Below are positions 43,611 to 53,104 of a stretch of DNA of 64,000 nucleotides, piece after piece. A program made the position numbers and the translations under genes. Numbering within the stretch: position 1 is the first letter of the stretch; each line of letters opens with the position of its first letter. The stretch comes from Raphanus sativus (taxonomy: Eukaryota > Streptophyta > Magnoliopsida > Brassicales > Brassicaceae). The DNA is taken from the NCBI RefSeq assembly GCF_000801105.2, contig NC_079512.1, positions 38,209,848-38,273,847 of the forward strand, given 5' to 3'. The notes below the pieces were generated by a model that was not told the origin of the DNA, did no database searches, and saw only the letters and a list, made by a program, of their open reading frames with translations.

Positions 43611-45736
43611 TTAAACAATCTCCATGGAGCTCTGTTTTTTCTTGTTGGACTTGTTGGAGAAGAAGCACATCTGGACCCAGCTCTTCTTCGGCTTAACCAC
43701 CAGCGATTTCGCGTTGCTGTTGTTTCTCGCTTCCACGAGATCGTTCATGTACTGAACAACCGCCTGAGGGCCCTTCTCGGCTACATCACGAGGAGGAACT
43801 TGAAGCGGATTCTCCTGAGCACGAAACACACGCAGCTTCGTGAGCATCCTAAACGACTCCGGAAGCACACGGATCTGGTTATTGCTTATATCAAGCTCCT
43901 CGAGCATCTCGAGGTTGCCTAACGACCTCGGCAGCGACACCATATCGGCGAAGTTGTTCCCCACGTTCAGCTTCACGAGCGTGGTGGCGAAACACAAGCT
44001 CTCCGGGACAGACTCGAGCTCGTTGAAACTCGCGTCCAGCTCTCTGAGGCTAGACAGAGAAGACATCGTGGTCGGCAACTGTCTGATATTGTTGTAACGC
44101 ACGGACAAGATCTCCAGCGTGGTTATCTTCCCGATGGCTTCGGGGAGAGCCTTGAGCTTGTTGTAATCCGCACGGAGCTCTTTGAGGGAAGAGCATCCGC
44201 CGATGGAGTAAGGGATCTCTTCGATATCGTTCGTCTCCACGTCGAGCTTCTTTAGGTTGGCGAGGGAACCGATTGACTCGGGGAGGACCGGGAGGTTGTT
44301 GCAGCTCAGGTTAAGCTCCTCGAGCTGCAGCAACCTGCTGAAGGAAGAAGGCAGAGATGATAGCTGGTTGCCGCTGAGGTTGAGGTGAACCAAGTTGATC
44401 AGCTCCCCGATAGACTCGGGGAGCTGATTGATTCTGTTGGAACGCAAATCGAGGTTTGTTAGAGAAGCTAGCCCTCCTATGGTGTTTGGTAACACCACGA
44501 TGTGGTTTTCGGACAAGTCGAGGGATGTTAGAGTGGATAACTTGCCGATAGAATCTGGAAGCCACTCGACTTGTGGAGATAGCTTGTTCTGTAGATTCAG
44601 CTCTTTAGTAGCTTTCTTGGATGATACCTCGATTAAACTAGCAAGCTTTATCAAACTCAGCTTCTCTCCTTCATTGCCTACACATAACACAAAATGATTC
44701 AAACCACAGTTACTAAAACATATGGTTCAAAAAATTGGCTGGTCTTATCCAAAATGATTTTCTTATATATACTACTCAAATCGATTTTTTTTTCTTCTAA
44801 ATCGATTTAGATCTATAATTAAATTCATCACAATAATTAGATAAAATCTTTTTTGTTTTGTTTATCTAATTTTAATAACTCATCACAATAATTTTATAAT
44901 TAAACACAAAAACTCATATATGTAATTAATCCACATAATAGCTAGTCCTGTATAATACTACTAGTTACAACATAGCAATTTTTGTAACATTTGCTAAAAC
45001 ATAACTAGTGTTTGGTTGCTACACTTACCATATCTAGAAAATCCAAAGTTCGAGTAACTAACCACCAATCTAGAGCCTTTATTAAGTTAACCAGAGTTAA
45101 AAAGAGAGGAAGATGAGTTAACTCACCGGCGAATTTAGCGGGGATGAGAGTTGAATCCACAATCTGTTGTGGTGCTCGAGGAGGAGCTACGAAACCATCA
45201 CCGTAGAGAGAAGGTTTAGCTTTACTCACGAAGCTATCGTCTCGCGAGACCATCTCCTTGGGACGAGCAGGCGTCTTCTCCGAGAAATACAAGCTCGACG
45301 GAACCGTCGTCGGAGGAGGAGGACGCGGAGGACGAGAAGACGGAGGAGCAGAGACGCCGTTAGAGGAAGGAGCATTAATGCAATCAGAAGCTCTCTGGAT
45401 GAAATCGTCGAAGAGAGAGTGAATGGTTTCCAGATCGAGGAGCTTGGCGGCTTCTCTTATCTGCTCTTTGCTTCGAAACCGAACGAGACCTTTCTTCATC
45501 TCCTGCAGCACGGCGAAGAGCTCGCCGGGAACGGCGTCGGAGGAGGGTTTCCTCTGGTTAGCGATGGCTTCTAGCCAGGCCTGGTCTTCCTTCTCCACGT
45601 TCTGTATCAGAGACCTCGCGGCTTCGACCTCGTCGAGTCCTGGTCGAGGCGGGAGAGATCTGTGGATTCTCATGATTTCTTCCACCACTTGCTCCGTCGT
45701 GTCCAGACGCTTATCCAGCAGCTGCAGCGAATCCAT
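43611..45736 (-). CDS. PIRL4: Plant intracellular Ras-group-related LRR protein 4 (558 aa, 2 exons)
   Basis: Exons (minus) are 45736-45127 and 44677-43611, with junction codon G|GC. The N-terminal half (MDSLQLLDKRLDTTEQVVEEIMRIHRSLPPR on to the FDDFIQRASDCI region) is helical and plant-specific. A Pro-rich linker follows. At least ten LRRs of the SHOC2/Ras-group type come next (LPDSIGKLSTLTSLDLSENH pattern, period 23), then a capping segment ENPLQVPPRDVAEKGPQAVVQYM and a basic Cys-containing tail. PIRLs are cytosolic scaffold-like proteins; some are needed in pollen and embryo development. The location matches At4g35470. The 449-bp intron is AT-rich. No defects seen. Confidence 0.95.
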
Positions 45737-47115
45737 TATTGTCTCTTCCAATGTTTTTTTGTCTGTGTGTGCGCTCAAAGTGTCGATTTTTAAGTGAGAA
45801 GAGGAAAGGAGAGAGAGAGAGAGAGTTTTATTTAGAAACACAGAGGAGGCTCTTGCTTCGCCTCATAAAGACAGCTGTTTCCATCACTCTTTTTTTTTTC
45901 TTTTTTGTGCTTCTTCTCTTGTTCTTCTAGTTCCTTCCTCAGTTCATCTTCCTCTGTTCCCTTCCGAAATAATTATTTACTTTTTTCATATTGTCTGTCA
46001 CCCAAGGAAATACAAAAAAAAAATCATTAGTATAGTTTCCTAAATGTTGAGTACTAGTACTTTATTAGCATTATCATTAGCAGGAGGATATTTTCTTATG
46101 TTTTAAATAAATGCGACGGGAATAACGTGAACCGTGGGATGGTGACTTATTGCTTATCTGTGGATTTTGATTTTGTATTATCACGTTATTCCCATTTTTC
46201 CCTATGTATGTATACACATTTTTTTCTTCAGTATTCTCCACGTATTTGTATCGTATTTCTTGGAAAATATCTAACTCATTTCGAAAAAGAGCATTATGTG
46301 CACAAAGATGATGCGGAGATTAATGCCTGTTTCCATTTTTCATGTCTCCTAAAAGAATAATTCTTCGTTACCGTTTAGATATTACTACTTGGAAGTTGGA
46401 ATGATATGGGGATCATCAACGATAACTAAATAGGCCCATTGTGTCCGTATCAAGGATAAGCATTAAATAACTCAATTTCTTTTTTAAAAATAACTCAGTT
46501 TACTCCATTACTGCTTTTGTTTTTTTTGTAGGTATATACATAGTCTTGTTTATTTTTCCCTAATTGTTATTTTTTGTTTACCAAAAGAATAAAATATGAT
46601 TAGTTAAACTAAATTATTGCTAAACGTGCGACCAAAAGAATTGTTTATATACACTATAGATAATAAATAACTTGAAAAAAAACTGAAAATAAAAAGAAGA
46701 GATTACCAAGCGAACATTTGATTTGGTGAATGAAAAGTAGTTGTTGAGTTAAAAAAAAAATACAATGAACAAAAATAAAGGTAAAAGTAAAAGCGGAGAG
46801 GCGAAAAGAAGAAGGTGAAAGAGAAGAACGCCATGTGTGAGGTGGGACACGTGTCGGTGATAGGGTCGATGATGTGTTGTCCTTTAACCTGGATCCAGCT
46901 GTCACGTTCACAGTCCCCACTTAGAGCGAATACGCTTATGCAAATGCATATCTGAGACTGGTGATATAGATGATCTTATTTTCTGCTAAACTATTTGAAA
47001 TTGTGCTTAATCTATTTTATATTAAGAAACACACAATTATTTGATGGAATAAACCCATAGATTACATGTATAAAACCACTTGTAAACACCTAGTTTAGTG
47101 TGTCAGGAAGTCTCA
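45737..47115. other. PIRL4 promoter and intergenic DNA
   Basis: A CT/GA-rich leader lies just upstream of PIRL4 (45740-45960). Nothing else recognised; NTRB, the A. thaliana neighbour, is not found. An ORF at 46654-46920 (minus) lacks conserved features. A possible 13/14-base direct repeat (aaataactcaRttt, R ambiguous) surrounds cttttt at about 46465-46501. Confidence 0.45.
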
Positions 47116-47369
47116 GAGCATCATTATTGCTAAGTCCTTAGCATTGGTCCTTAATCCACATATATGTATATGTATATGTTATATATGTGTATGTAATTGT
47201 TTGTTAAGGACTTTACGGAAATCGAAATCGAAAATTTCTTAATTAAGGAATTTTCGGTTTCGGTTTCCGTAAAATCATTAGCAAACAATTACATACGCAT
47301 ATATAATATATACATATACATATATGTATACTAAGGACCAATGTTAAAGACTTAGCAATAATGATGCTC
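47116..47369. mobile_element. Foldback MITE, near-perfect inverted repeat over its whole length (254 bp)
   Basis: The ends are gagcatcattattgctaag and its complement. The two halves mirror each other almost completely, including a (ta/ca)n tract and aaatcgaaaatttcttaa|ttaaggaatttt at the centre. The 3-bp repeat tca flanks it on both sides (47113-47115 and 47370-47372). A transcript would form a hairpin of about 120 bp. GAGCATC ends and a 3-bp duplication suggest a PIF/Harbinger-type relative. Confidence 0.8.
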
Positions 47370-47602
47370 TCAGGCACTTGGGATAGATAAAGAATTCTAA
47401 ACATGACAGAAGACTGGTCAATATTCAAATATTTTTAAAAATTAGCGGAAGTTTCTTTTATATGCGTGCTTGTGTTTTAGTATTGCAAGTTGTGTTATAG
47501 TATTAGGAAAAGCAAGTTGTGCTATATTTCATGGCGATGTCAATTATTTTCTGTTATAGTGAAGCGGTGCGGTTAAACTATACATGGTGAAATCTTGGTC
47601 GG

Positions 47603-47649
47603 AACAATAAGAACGCTTTTTGTCAAAAAAAAAAAACAATAAGAACGCT
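47603..47649 (+). mobile_element. Micro-insertion: 7 bases plus poly(A) between 15-bp direct repeats
   Basis: aacaataagaacgct occurs exactly at 47603-47617 and 47635-47649. The insert is ttttgtc plus about 10-12 A, resembling the last bases of a plant LINE. It is the cleanest of the four such footprints in the window. Confidence 0.7.
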
Positions 47650-47875
47650 AACACCTATGCAAAACATTTGTTTTACAAACTAACAAATGATACAAGAAAC
47701 CCTCCTCGAAAAGAAACACTCTACAAAAACATAGAAAAAGGAAGATAATCTAACGGCCATAATGGACACACTACCTTTTTATGCTTTTGTAAGTTGAAAA
47801 TTCAGCTTTTAGCCAATGCTAAGGAATTTATTAAGATATTACCCAATTCAACATTCTTTTTTCTTTTCAAACTAG

Positions 47876-48187
47876 TTGGCTGTTCGTTCTATAAAAATAT
47901 ATATATTGCAAAATTGCTACTGAAACATTGATTCGAATGGATATGTTTGTATGTGGTCTAATGAAATAATGTTATATTATACTTGAAAAGATGCTTGAAT
48001 TCTGTTAAAGAAGTTCATCTTTGATTTTTAGTTGGCTGTTCGTTCTATAAAAATATATATATTGCAAAATTGCTACTAAAACATTGATTCGAATGGATAT
48101 GTTTGTATGTGGTCTAATGAAATAATGTTATATTATACTTGAAAAGATGCTTGAATTCTGTTAAAGAAGTTCATCTTTGATTTTTAT
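47876..48187. repeat. Tandem duplication, 2 x 156 bp, nearly identical
   Basis: Units start at 47876 and 48032 (ttggctgttcgttctataaa). By eye they differ at one base (ctactgaaac and ctactaaaac), so the duplication is recent. No coding content. Confidence 0.92.
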
Positions 48188-48309
48188 TCGTGTACTTTGC
48201 ATTGGAAAAGTCAAACACAAAATCAAAAACAAAAAGATAAACGGCCGACACAAGAAGATACACTGCCGAAGATTTTGTTTGTTTTTGTAGCTATAAAGTC
48301 GAGAGATTC

Positions 48310-49760
48310 GTATTATATTCTTTGCTTAGCTAACAGCTGTATCCGGTTTAACTAATTGGTCATGTGAAACTCTCTCTGGTCCAGTCCCCAAGGTGCCGCC
48401 TCCATGGATCTCTGCAACTTCAGCTCAACTGCTCAGCCTTCCATCATATGAAGCAGCTCACTCTTCTCATGGCTCTGTTAGTGATGTCGTCTTCTCCGTC
48501 GTGGTCCCGTCCGTCGTCTCCTCCGTCGCAGATCCATCCGCCGTCTACTCCGTCGCAGATCCGTCCGCCGCTTCCTCCATCGTGTTTTCATCCGTCGTCT
48601 CAGTCGTGGTTCCGTCCTCCTTCCAATCCGCCGTCGCGTACGCCTCCTTTTGTACCGCCAGAACCACCGCTTGAAGCTCTCTCTCCGCCAGAACCGCCCA
48701 TTGAAGCTCTCTCTCCGCCAGAACCACCAGATCCTCCTGACATACCTTGCAGCCCCGTTTTTCTTCTGCTCTTCGATACATCTTGCGTCTATTCTCAACC
48801 GGTTTCAAAAGCTCCAGATCTGAAATCTTGTTTGTTGAATATGGCTTTTGTGTTCTGTGATGAAGCAGCTTATGTTGTGTATGTTGGTGACACAAGCTTT
48901 GTCTCCAAATGGTGGTACCCTACAGATTGTAGTGTGGCTCTTTGCTGGTGCGATTTCGTACGCCCGTTCATTATGCTTGTCATGGTGTCTGTTGATTCAA
49001 CAATGGGTTGCTCGATCCCCATCACCAGCTCTGCCTCTCTTCCTCATCCATTAATCCAGGTTTCATCACATAGATTATTTAACTTAATGTTAACAGTGGT
49101 TGATGAGTTGATATCTTGGGTTTGGTATCTTGAAATGTCTTATGGTCTGTTTCTATTTCCTGCCTTGGTGCCTTCCTTTACTGCAGTATGCAGTCTCTTT
49201 ACTGCAGTATGCAGTCCCTTCAGTGTGGTATTCAAGTCTTTTCAGTTGTGGCAGCTTAATGGACTGATGTCTCACATATCCATTCATCATGAGAAGCGAG
49301 TCTTCTTGGACGTTTATTGTCCGGTATCCTCCGTTATGGAGTTTGTTTCTCTCCCAATGTCATCATCTACTTTATGTTGTTTCGTTGCAGGGAGAGTTAT
49401 GTTGAAGATTAGAGATACTTCTAACACTGAAGTTCTAATCAAAGGCTTTGTAGCCATGTTAAAGATTGTTGATTGTGCACTTGTTGCTGCTTCATTCTCG
49501 GAATTTATATCACTGATCGTGATCTCTATTTTCCAAGGCTTCTTCTCACTTTACAGCTCGATGGTCGTTGAGATTAGAGGACTTCTCGACTTCATTTGCT
49601 GTTTAAGCGTTTTGTATGCCCCTATCCTTCTATGTTGTATTTGCTTCTTTGTAATTGGTGTTTGTTTAGCCTGGATGGCTTTGTTTTCATGTTGTATGAA
49701 CACTTTCTCCATTCTTGGAGAGTAAGAATCTATAAAATTGAAGTTTGACCAAAAAAAAAA
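48310..49760 (+). mobile_element. A-tailed retroposon with a long open frame (1,451 bp)
   Basis: Target duplication aaagtcgagagattc, 15 bases and exact, at 48295-48309 and 49761-49775. The 3' end is ttgaagtttgacc plus about 13 A. The size is almost the same as the retroposon at 22096. It encodes no reverse transcriptase, so a LINE must mobilise it. The exact duplication and intact frame suggest a young insertion. Confidence 0.85.
48448..49725 (+). CDS. Open frame of 425 codons inside the retroposon, function unknown
   Basis: ATG at 48448. An alternative in-frame ATG 12 codons later gives MSSSPSWSRPSSPPSQIHPP, which resembles the Pro/Ser-rich start of plant LINE ORF1 proteins. Residues about 13-100 are Pro-rich with a repeated PPEPPxEALSPPEPP unit. 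The rest is hydrophobic and Cys/Val/Phe-rich with several possible membrane stretches (for example VLYAPILLCCICFFVIGVCL). There is no RNA-binding knuckle, endonuclease or RT. The frame fills almost the whole element without a stop. Low-complexity composition could keep a frame open by chance, so coding status is uncertain. Confidence 0.4.
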   Translation: MKQLTLLMALLVMSSSPSWSRPSSPPSQIHPPSTPSQIRPPLPPSCFHPSSQSWFRPPSNPPSRTPPFVPPEPPLEALSPPEPPIEALSPPEPPDPPDIPCSPVFLLLFDTSCVYSQPVSKAPDLKSCLLNMAFVFCDEAAYVVYVGDTSFVSKWWYPTDCSVALCWCDFVRPFIMLVMVSVDSTMGCSIPITSSASLPHPLIQVSSHRLFNLMLTVVDELISWVWYLEMSYGLFLFPALVPSFTAVCSLFTAVCSPFSVVFKSFQLWQLNGLMSHISIHHEKRVFLDVYCPVSSVMEFVSLPMSSSTLCCFVAGRVMLKIRDTSNTEVLIKGFVAMLKIVDCALVAASFSEFISLIVISIFQGFFSLYSSMVVEIRGLLDFICCLSVLYAPILLCCICFFVIGVCLAWMALFSCCMNTFSILGE

Positions 49761-49976
49761 AAAGTCGAGAGATTCAATTCAACTATTCAAGTCATAGACT
49801 ATAATGTTTGATGTAAGCATTTATTATTTTTACATTTATCGTCACTCTCATCGCACAATGATAAAATTTGACGAATCTTTTTATATCCTCTTCTTAATAG
49901 GAGATTCTCTTTTGGTGGTCGCATGCATTGCTTTACTTTAGAGAAGCAACGTCATCTGTTCAGAATGAATACCCCT

Positions 49977-50207
49977 TCACACTTCACATCTCTTTCTGAC
50001 ATCACATAAAAATTTCAAAGCACTCTTAATAACCTGTGACCATAAATTCAAAAGTTTCTCGAAGCTATGATGCGTACCTTCAAGTGGCTCGACTTCAAGA
50101 TCAGACCGGTCTATTGTCTTATAGATTTCTAGAAATAGATGACTTTTACCTTTTACCATTACAGCAACAGCTTTTGAACAAATACACGTACTCAACCCTA
50201 ACTGCAA
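49977..50207 (-). other. Coding-looking fragment near AKR2A
   Basis: A minus-strand open frame of about 75 codons, in part very protein-like (VMVKGKSHLFLEIYKTIDRS, then SDLEVEPLEG), with a donor-like CTTGAAG|GTACGC inside and an acceptor-like ggacttgcag upstream. I do not recognise it. It may be a gene relic, or exons of an unannotated gene. Confidence 0.3.
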
Positions 50208-50613
50208 GTCCTTAATCTAGCTATTTACCTAACTGCAACAGCTTTTACCTAACTGCAAGTCTTTAAACTAGCTAGGGGATAAGGATCAAACCTCACTCTG
50301 ATTAGTACTATTAATGCTCTCCACACATAGCTAAACAGAGTGAGGACGAAGCAATTAAGTGATATCAACTAACTACAAAGCTATGTAGCACAACACACTC
50401 AACGATGCCTTAGCTCCAACACAAAACATCAGAGTGATCTTTTTTTTTTTTATTGACTTTAAATGAAAATCAAAATCATCACAAATTTTAATTTGAGACT
50501 AATAAAACACAAATGAAACCGAAAAGAGGTCATACAAAAGTCTGTCAAATGGTTCACGACGCAACACAAGACAAATCCTTCAAAGATAATAGAGTTTCCT
50601 TTTTGACCCACGC

Positions 50614-52561
50614 TCAGAGGAAAGCATCTTTCTCGAGCAGCTTCACCACCTCGAGCTGGTTATTGAGCTTAGCCACATCAATGGGTGTCTTCTCGTCTAG
50701 GTTTTGCAGAGTCCTGCAACCACATACACAGAAAAGCGTCATATAACTCAAGTCTTGAAGAACTTTTTCAATATGAAGTCCTCTCTCTATATAAGTGCTG
50801 TGTTCTAAGGGCTTACACTGCTGCACCATTCTCAAGGAGAAGGCTAACACAATCTTTCCTCCCGTAACCAGCAGCGTAATGCAGAGGTGTGTTCTTGTTT
50901 TTGTCAACAGCGTTAACACTTGCTCCAGCATCGATAAGAACTTGAGCACATTTTAACTGCGGCAAGGAAACAACAGGGTGGTCAATCTCGGATTCAAGTC
51001 GACAGTTTTAAACAAAACGCCAAGCATAGAAGTGACCGAATGTTAACTTTCCCTGAAGTGATAATAAAAGAATTGCATACCTCGCCGTATCCACACGCAA
51101 AATGCAGTGCTGTCCTTCCTTCAGAATCTTCTTCATCTTTGTTACCACCAGATTCCAAAGCGGTTTTCAAACCCTAAATGAATTAAAAACGTTAATGAAC
51201 AAATATACCTAATACACAAGCAAACATTAATAATGATAAAATCCCAAAAAGGTCAAAAGCATAAGAACGTTAATGAACAATAGACCTAATACTCAAGCAA
51301 ACATTAATGATAAAATCCCAAAATGGTCAAAAGCATAAGAACGTTAATGAACAATAGACCTACTACTCAAGCAAAAATTAATGATACCATCCTAAAATGG
51401 TCAAAAGCATAAGTAACAAAGTAGGAAGCAGTCTAACCTCAACATCACCAAGACTGGCCGTTTGATGAACAATAGACTCTTCTTCTTCTTCTTCAGCCAC
51501 CTCGGGTTCAGCTGAAGGCGTCTGGTCAGGCAAGCCAACAACAGGCATACCCATTGCTTCACCAAGCTTTTTCAGTACATCTTTATCATTCCAGTACCTA
51601 ATTACCAGATAACCAAAAAAAAAAGAAAAAAAGTCTTCCTACATAAGCACAAACAACAACAAGCAGAAGAAGGAAGTTTTACAATTTCAATGAAAACGAA
51701 AAGAAACACTGACTTCATCATGGCAGAAGGACCACCAGCATCAATCTCATCAAGTATAGGTTTCAACTCTGGATCTTCTTTCAACCGTGCCATACGCTCA
51801 GTAAAGTTCTCAGCTGTTTCAGGGTTTGAGAAAGCATCCAAAAAGGGAGACATTTGTGGATCCTGAAGGCAAAAGAAAAAAAATATTTATCCAAAGCCAT
51901 GCCTCAATATTAAACCAAAGTCCAGAATATATATATATATATATATGCGTTTTCCGTATTCACCTTGACCAAGGCGTTACCAAGTCGCTCAGCCATGGTC
52001 TGAAACTCGGGGTTATGCATAACCTGTTCCATTGTGCTGACATACTGTTGTGGATCAATGTTAGGGAAACCTCCTCCTCCTGCTCCTCCCTCAGCTGCGT
52101 TTGGGATAGATCTCTGAAGCTGCTCAGCCAACTGGTTAAAGGCAGGATCTTTAGCAATCTGCTCCGCCAATTCTCTGATGCTTGGATCCTTCAAAAAAAA
52201 AAACCATCAGTAGAAAAAGCTCCACCTAGAAAATAAAAAATAAAACTGTTTCAAAGAGCAGACACGTACGTTGAGGATACTAGCCATGTTTGAGAAATCA
52301 AAAGCATTGAAATTCAAGCCAGGAGGGTTAGGTGATGAAGGTGAACTCCCAGATGCTGCTGATGCTGCTGCTGCTGATTCCGGTTTAGGACTCTTGCTCT
52401 CCTCCTTCGATTCGGTTTTCTCATCTACAGAATAACAACGATAACCAAAATCACAAAATCTGACTAGATACGGTTCAATTCAACATGAGATTTTATATAT
52501 ACGAAGAAAAACAAATGTTACCTGAAGGAATCAGCGGGTTTTTCTCTGGATTCGAAGCCAT
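50614..52561 (-). CDS. AKR2A: Ankyrin repeat-containing protein 2A, chloroplast outer envelope targeting chaperone (353 aa, 8 exons)
   Basis: Exons (minus) are 52561-52522, 52424-52270, 52188-51964, 51862-51714, 51597-51438, 51173-51081, 50956-50817 and 50713-50614, all GT-AG and in frame. The N-terminus is [20 protein letters not shown] with a PEST-like Ser/Pro/Ala stretch. Two STI1-like helical regions follow ([40 protein letters not shown]). An acidic linker (VAEEEEEES) precedes four ankyrin repeats at about 225-345 ([39 protein letters not shown]). AKR2A is cytosolic, binds tail-anchored and outer-envelope proteins such as OEP7, and delivers them to chloroplasts. The location matches At4g35450. 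Intron 5 carries a minisatellite. Confidence 0.96.
51189..51420. repeat. Minisatellite in AKR2A intron 5 (about 3 x 74 bp)
   Basis: Units include aatgataaaatcccaaaa (51232, 51306; diverged at 51380), then ggtcaaaagcataag and aacgttaatgaacaatagac. Period 74. It lies wholly inside the intron 51174-51437. Confidence 0.88.
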
Positions 52562-53104
52562 TAGATCAAACTTAAACCCTAGAAGAAGAAGAAGAAAAAA
52601 CACAATAGATTATTCAGAAACAAAGATTTAGACAAGGAGGCGAGACCAATCAAAGAGACGAGAGTTAAACCCGAGAAGACAACGTTGTGGTGGCAACAGC
52701 ACAAGAAAAGCCGAAAATAACAGATAATTAAATTTATTTTTAATATTTTATTTATATACTGATAAAATGATTTATCAGCTGTGTAATGGATTGGATTGGG
52801 AAGAAACAACAGCCACTGGTTTTCATTGAAGTACGTACCTAAAGCTTTTTTTATTATATAATAAAAATAAGTGTAGGCCCAAATGTCTATGCTATTTGGG
52901 CCCAGTCTTCTTCACAACCACTGGATCACGGTAAATTTCGATTAAACCAAAGTTTTGAACAGTGATGTGAACCGGAACTAATAAGCTGACTTGTCTGGAG
53001 GAGTATGGAGGAGGCTGAGCCACGTCAGATTTATGATCCGTTAAGATCCAATTATCAGTTAATGGATAAAACACACGTCACCACTCGGAAGCTGCAGGCC
53101 GTTC

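Noticed and set aside
46654..46920. 88-codon minus-strand frame
   Set aside because: Ser/Thr/Phe-rich AT-biased frame with no homology signal.
48478..48895. Arg-rich and other minus-strand frames opposite the retroposon ORF
   Set aside because: Antisense of a CCG/TCC-rich repeat; composition artefact.
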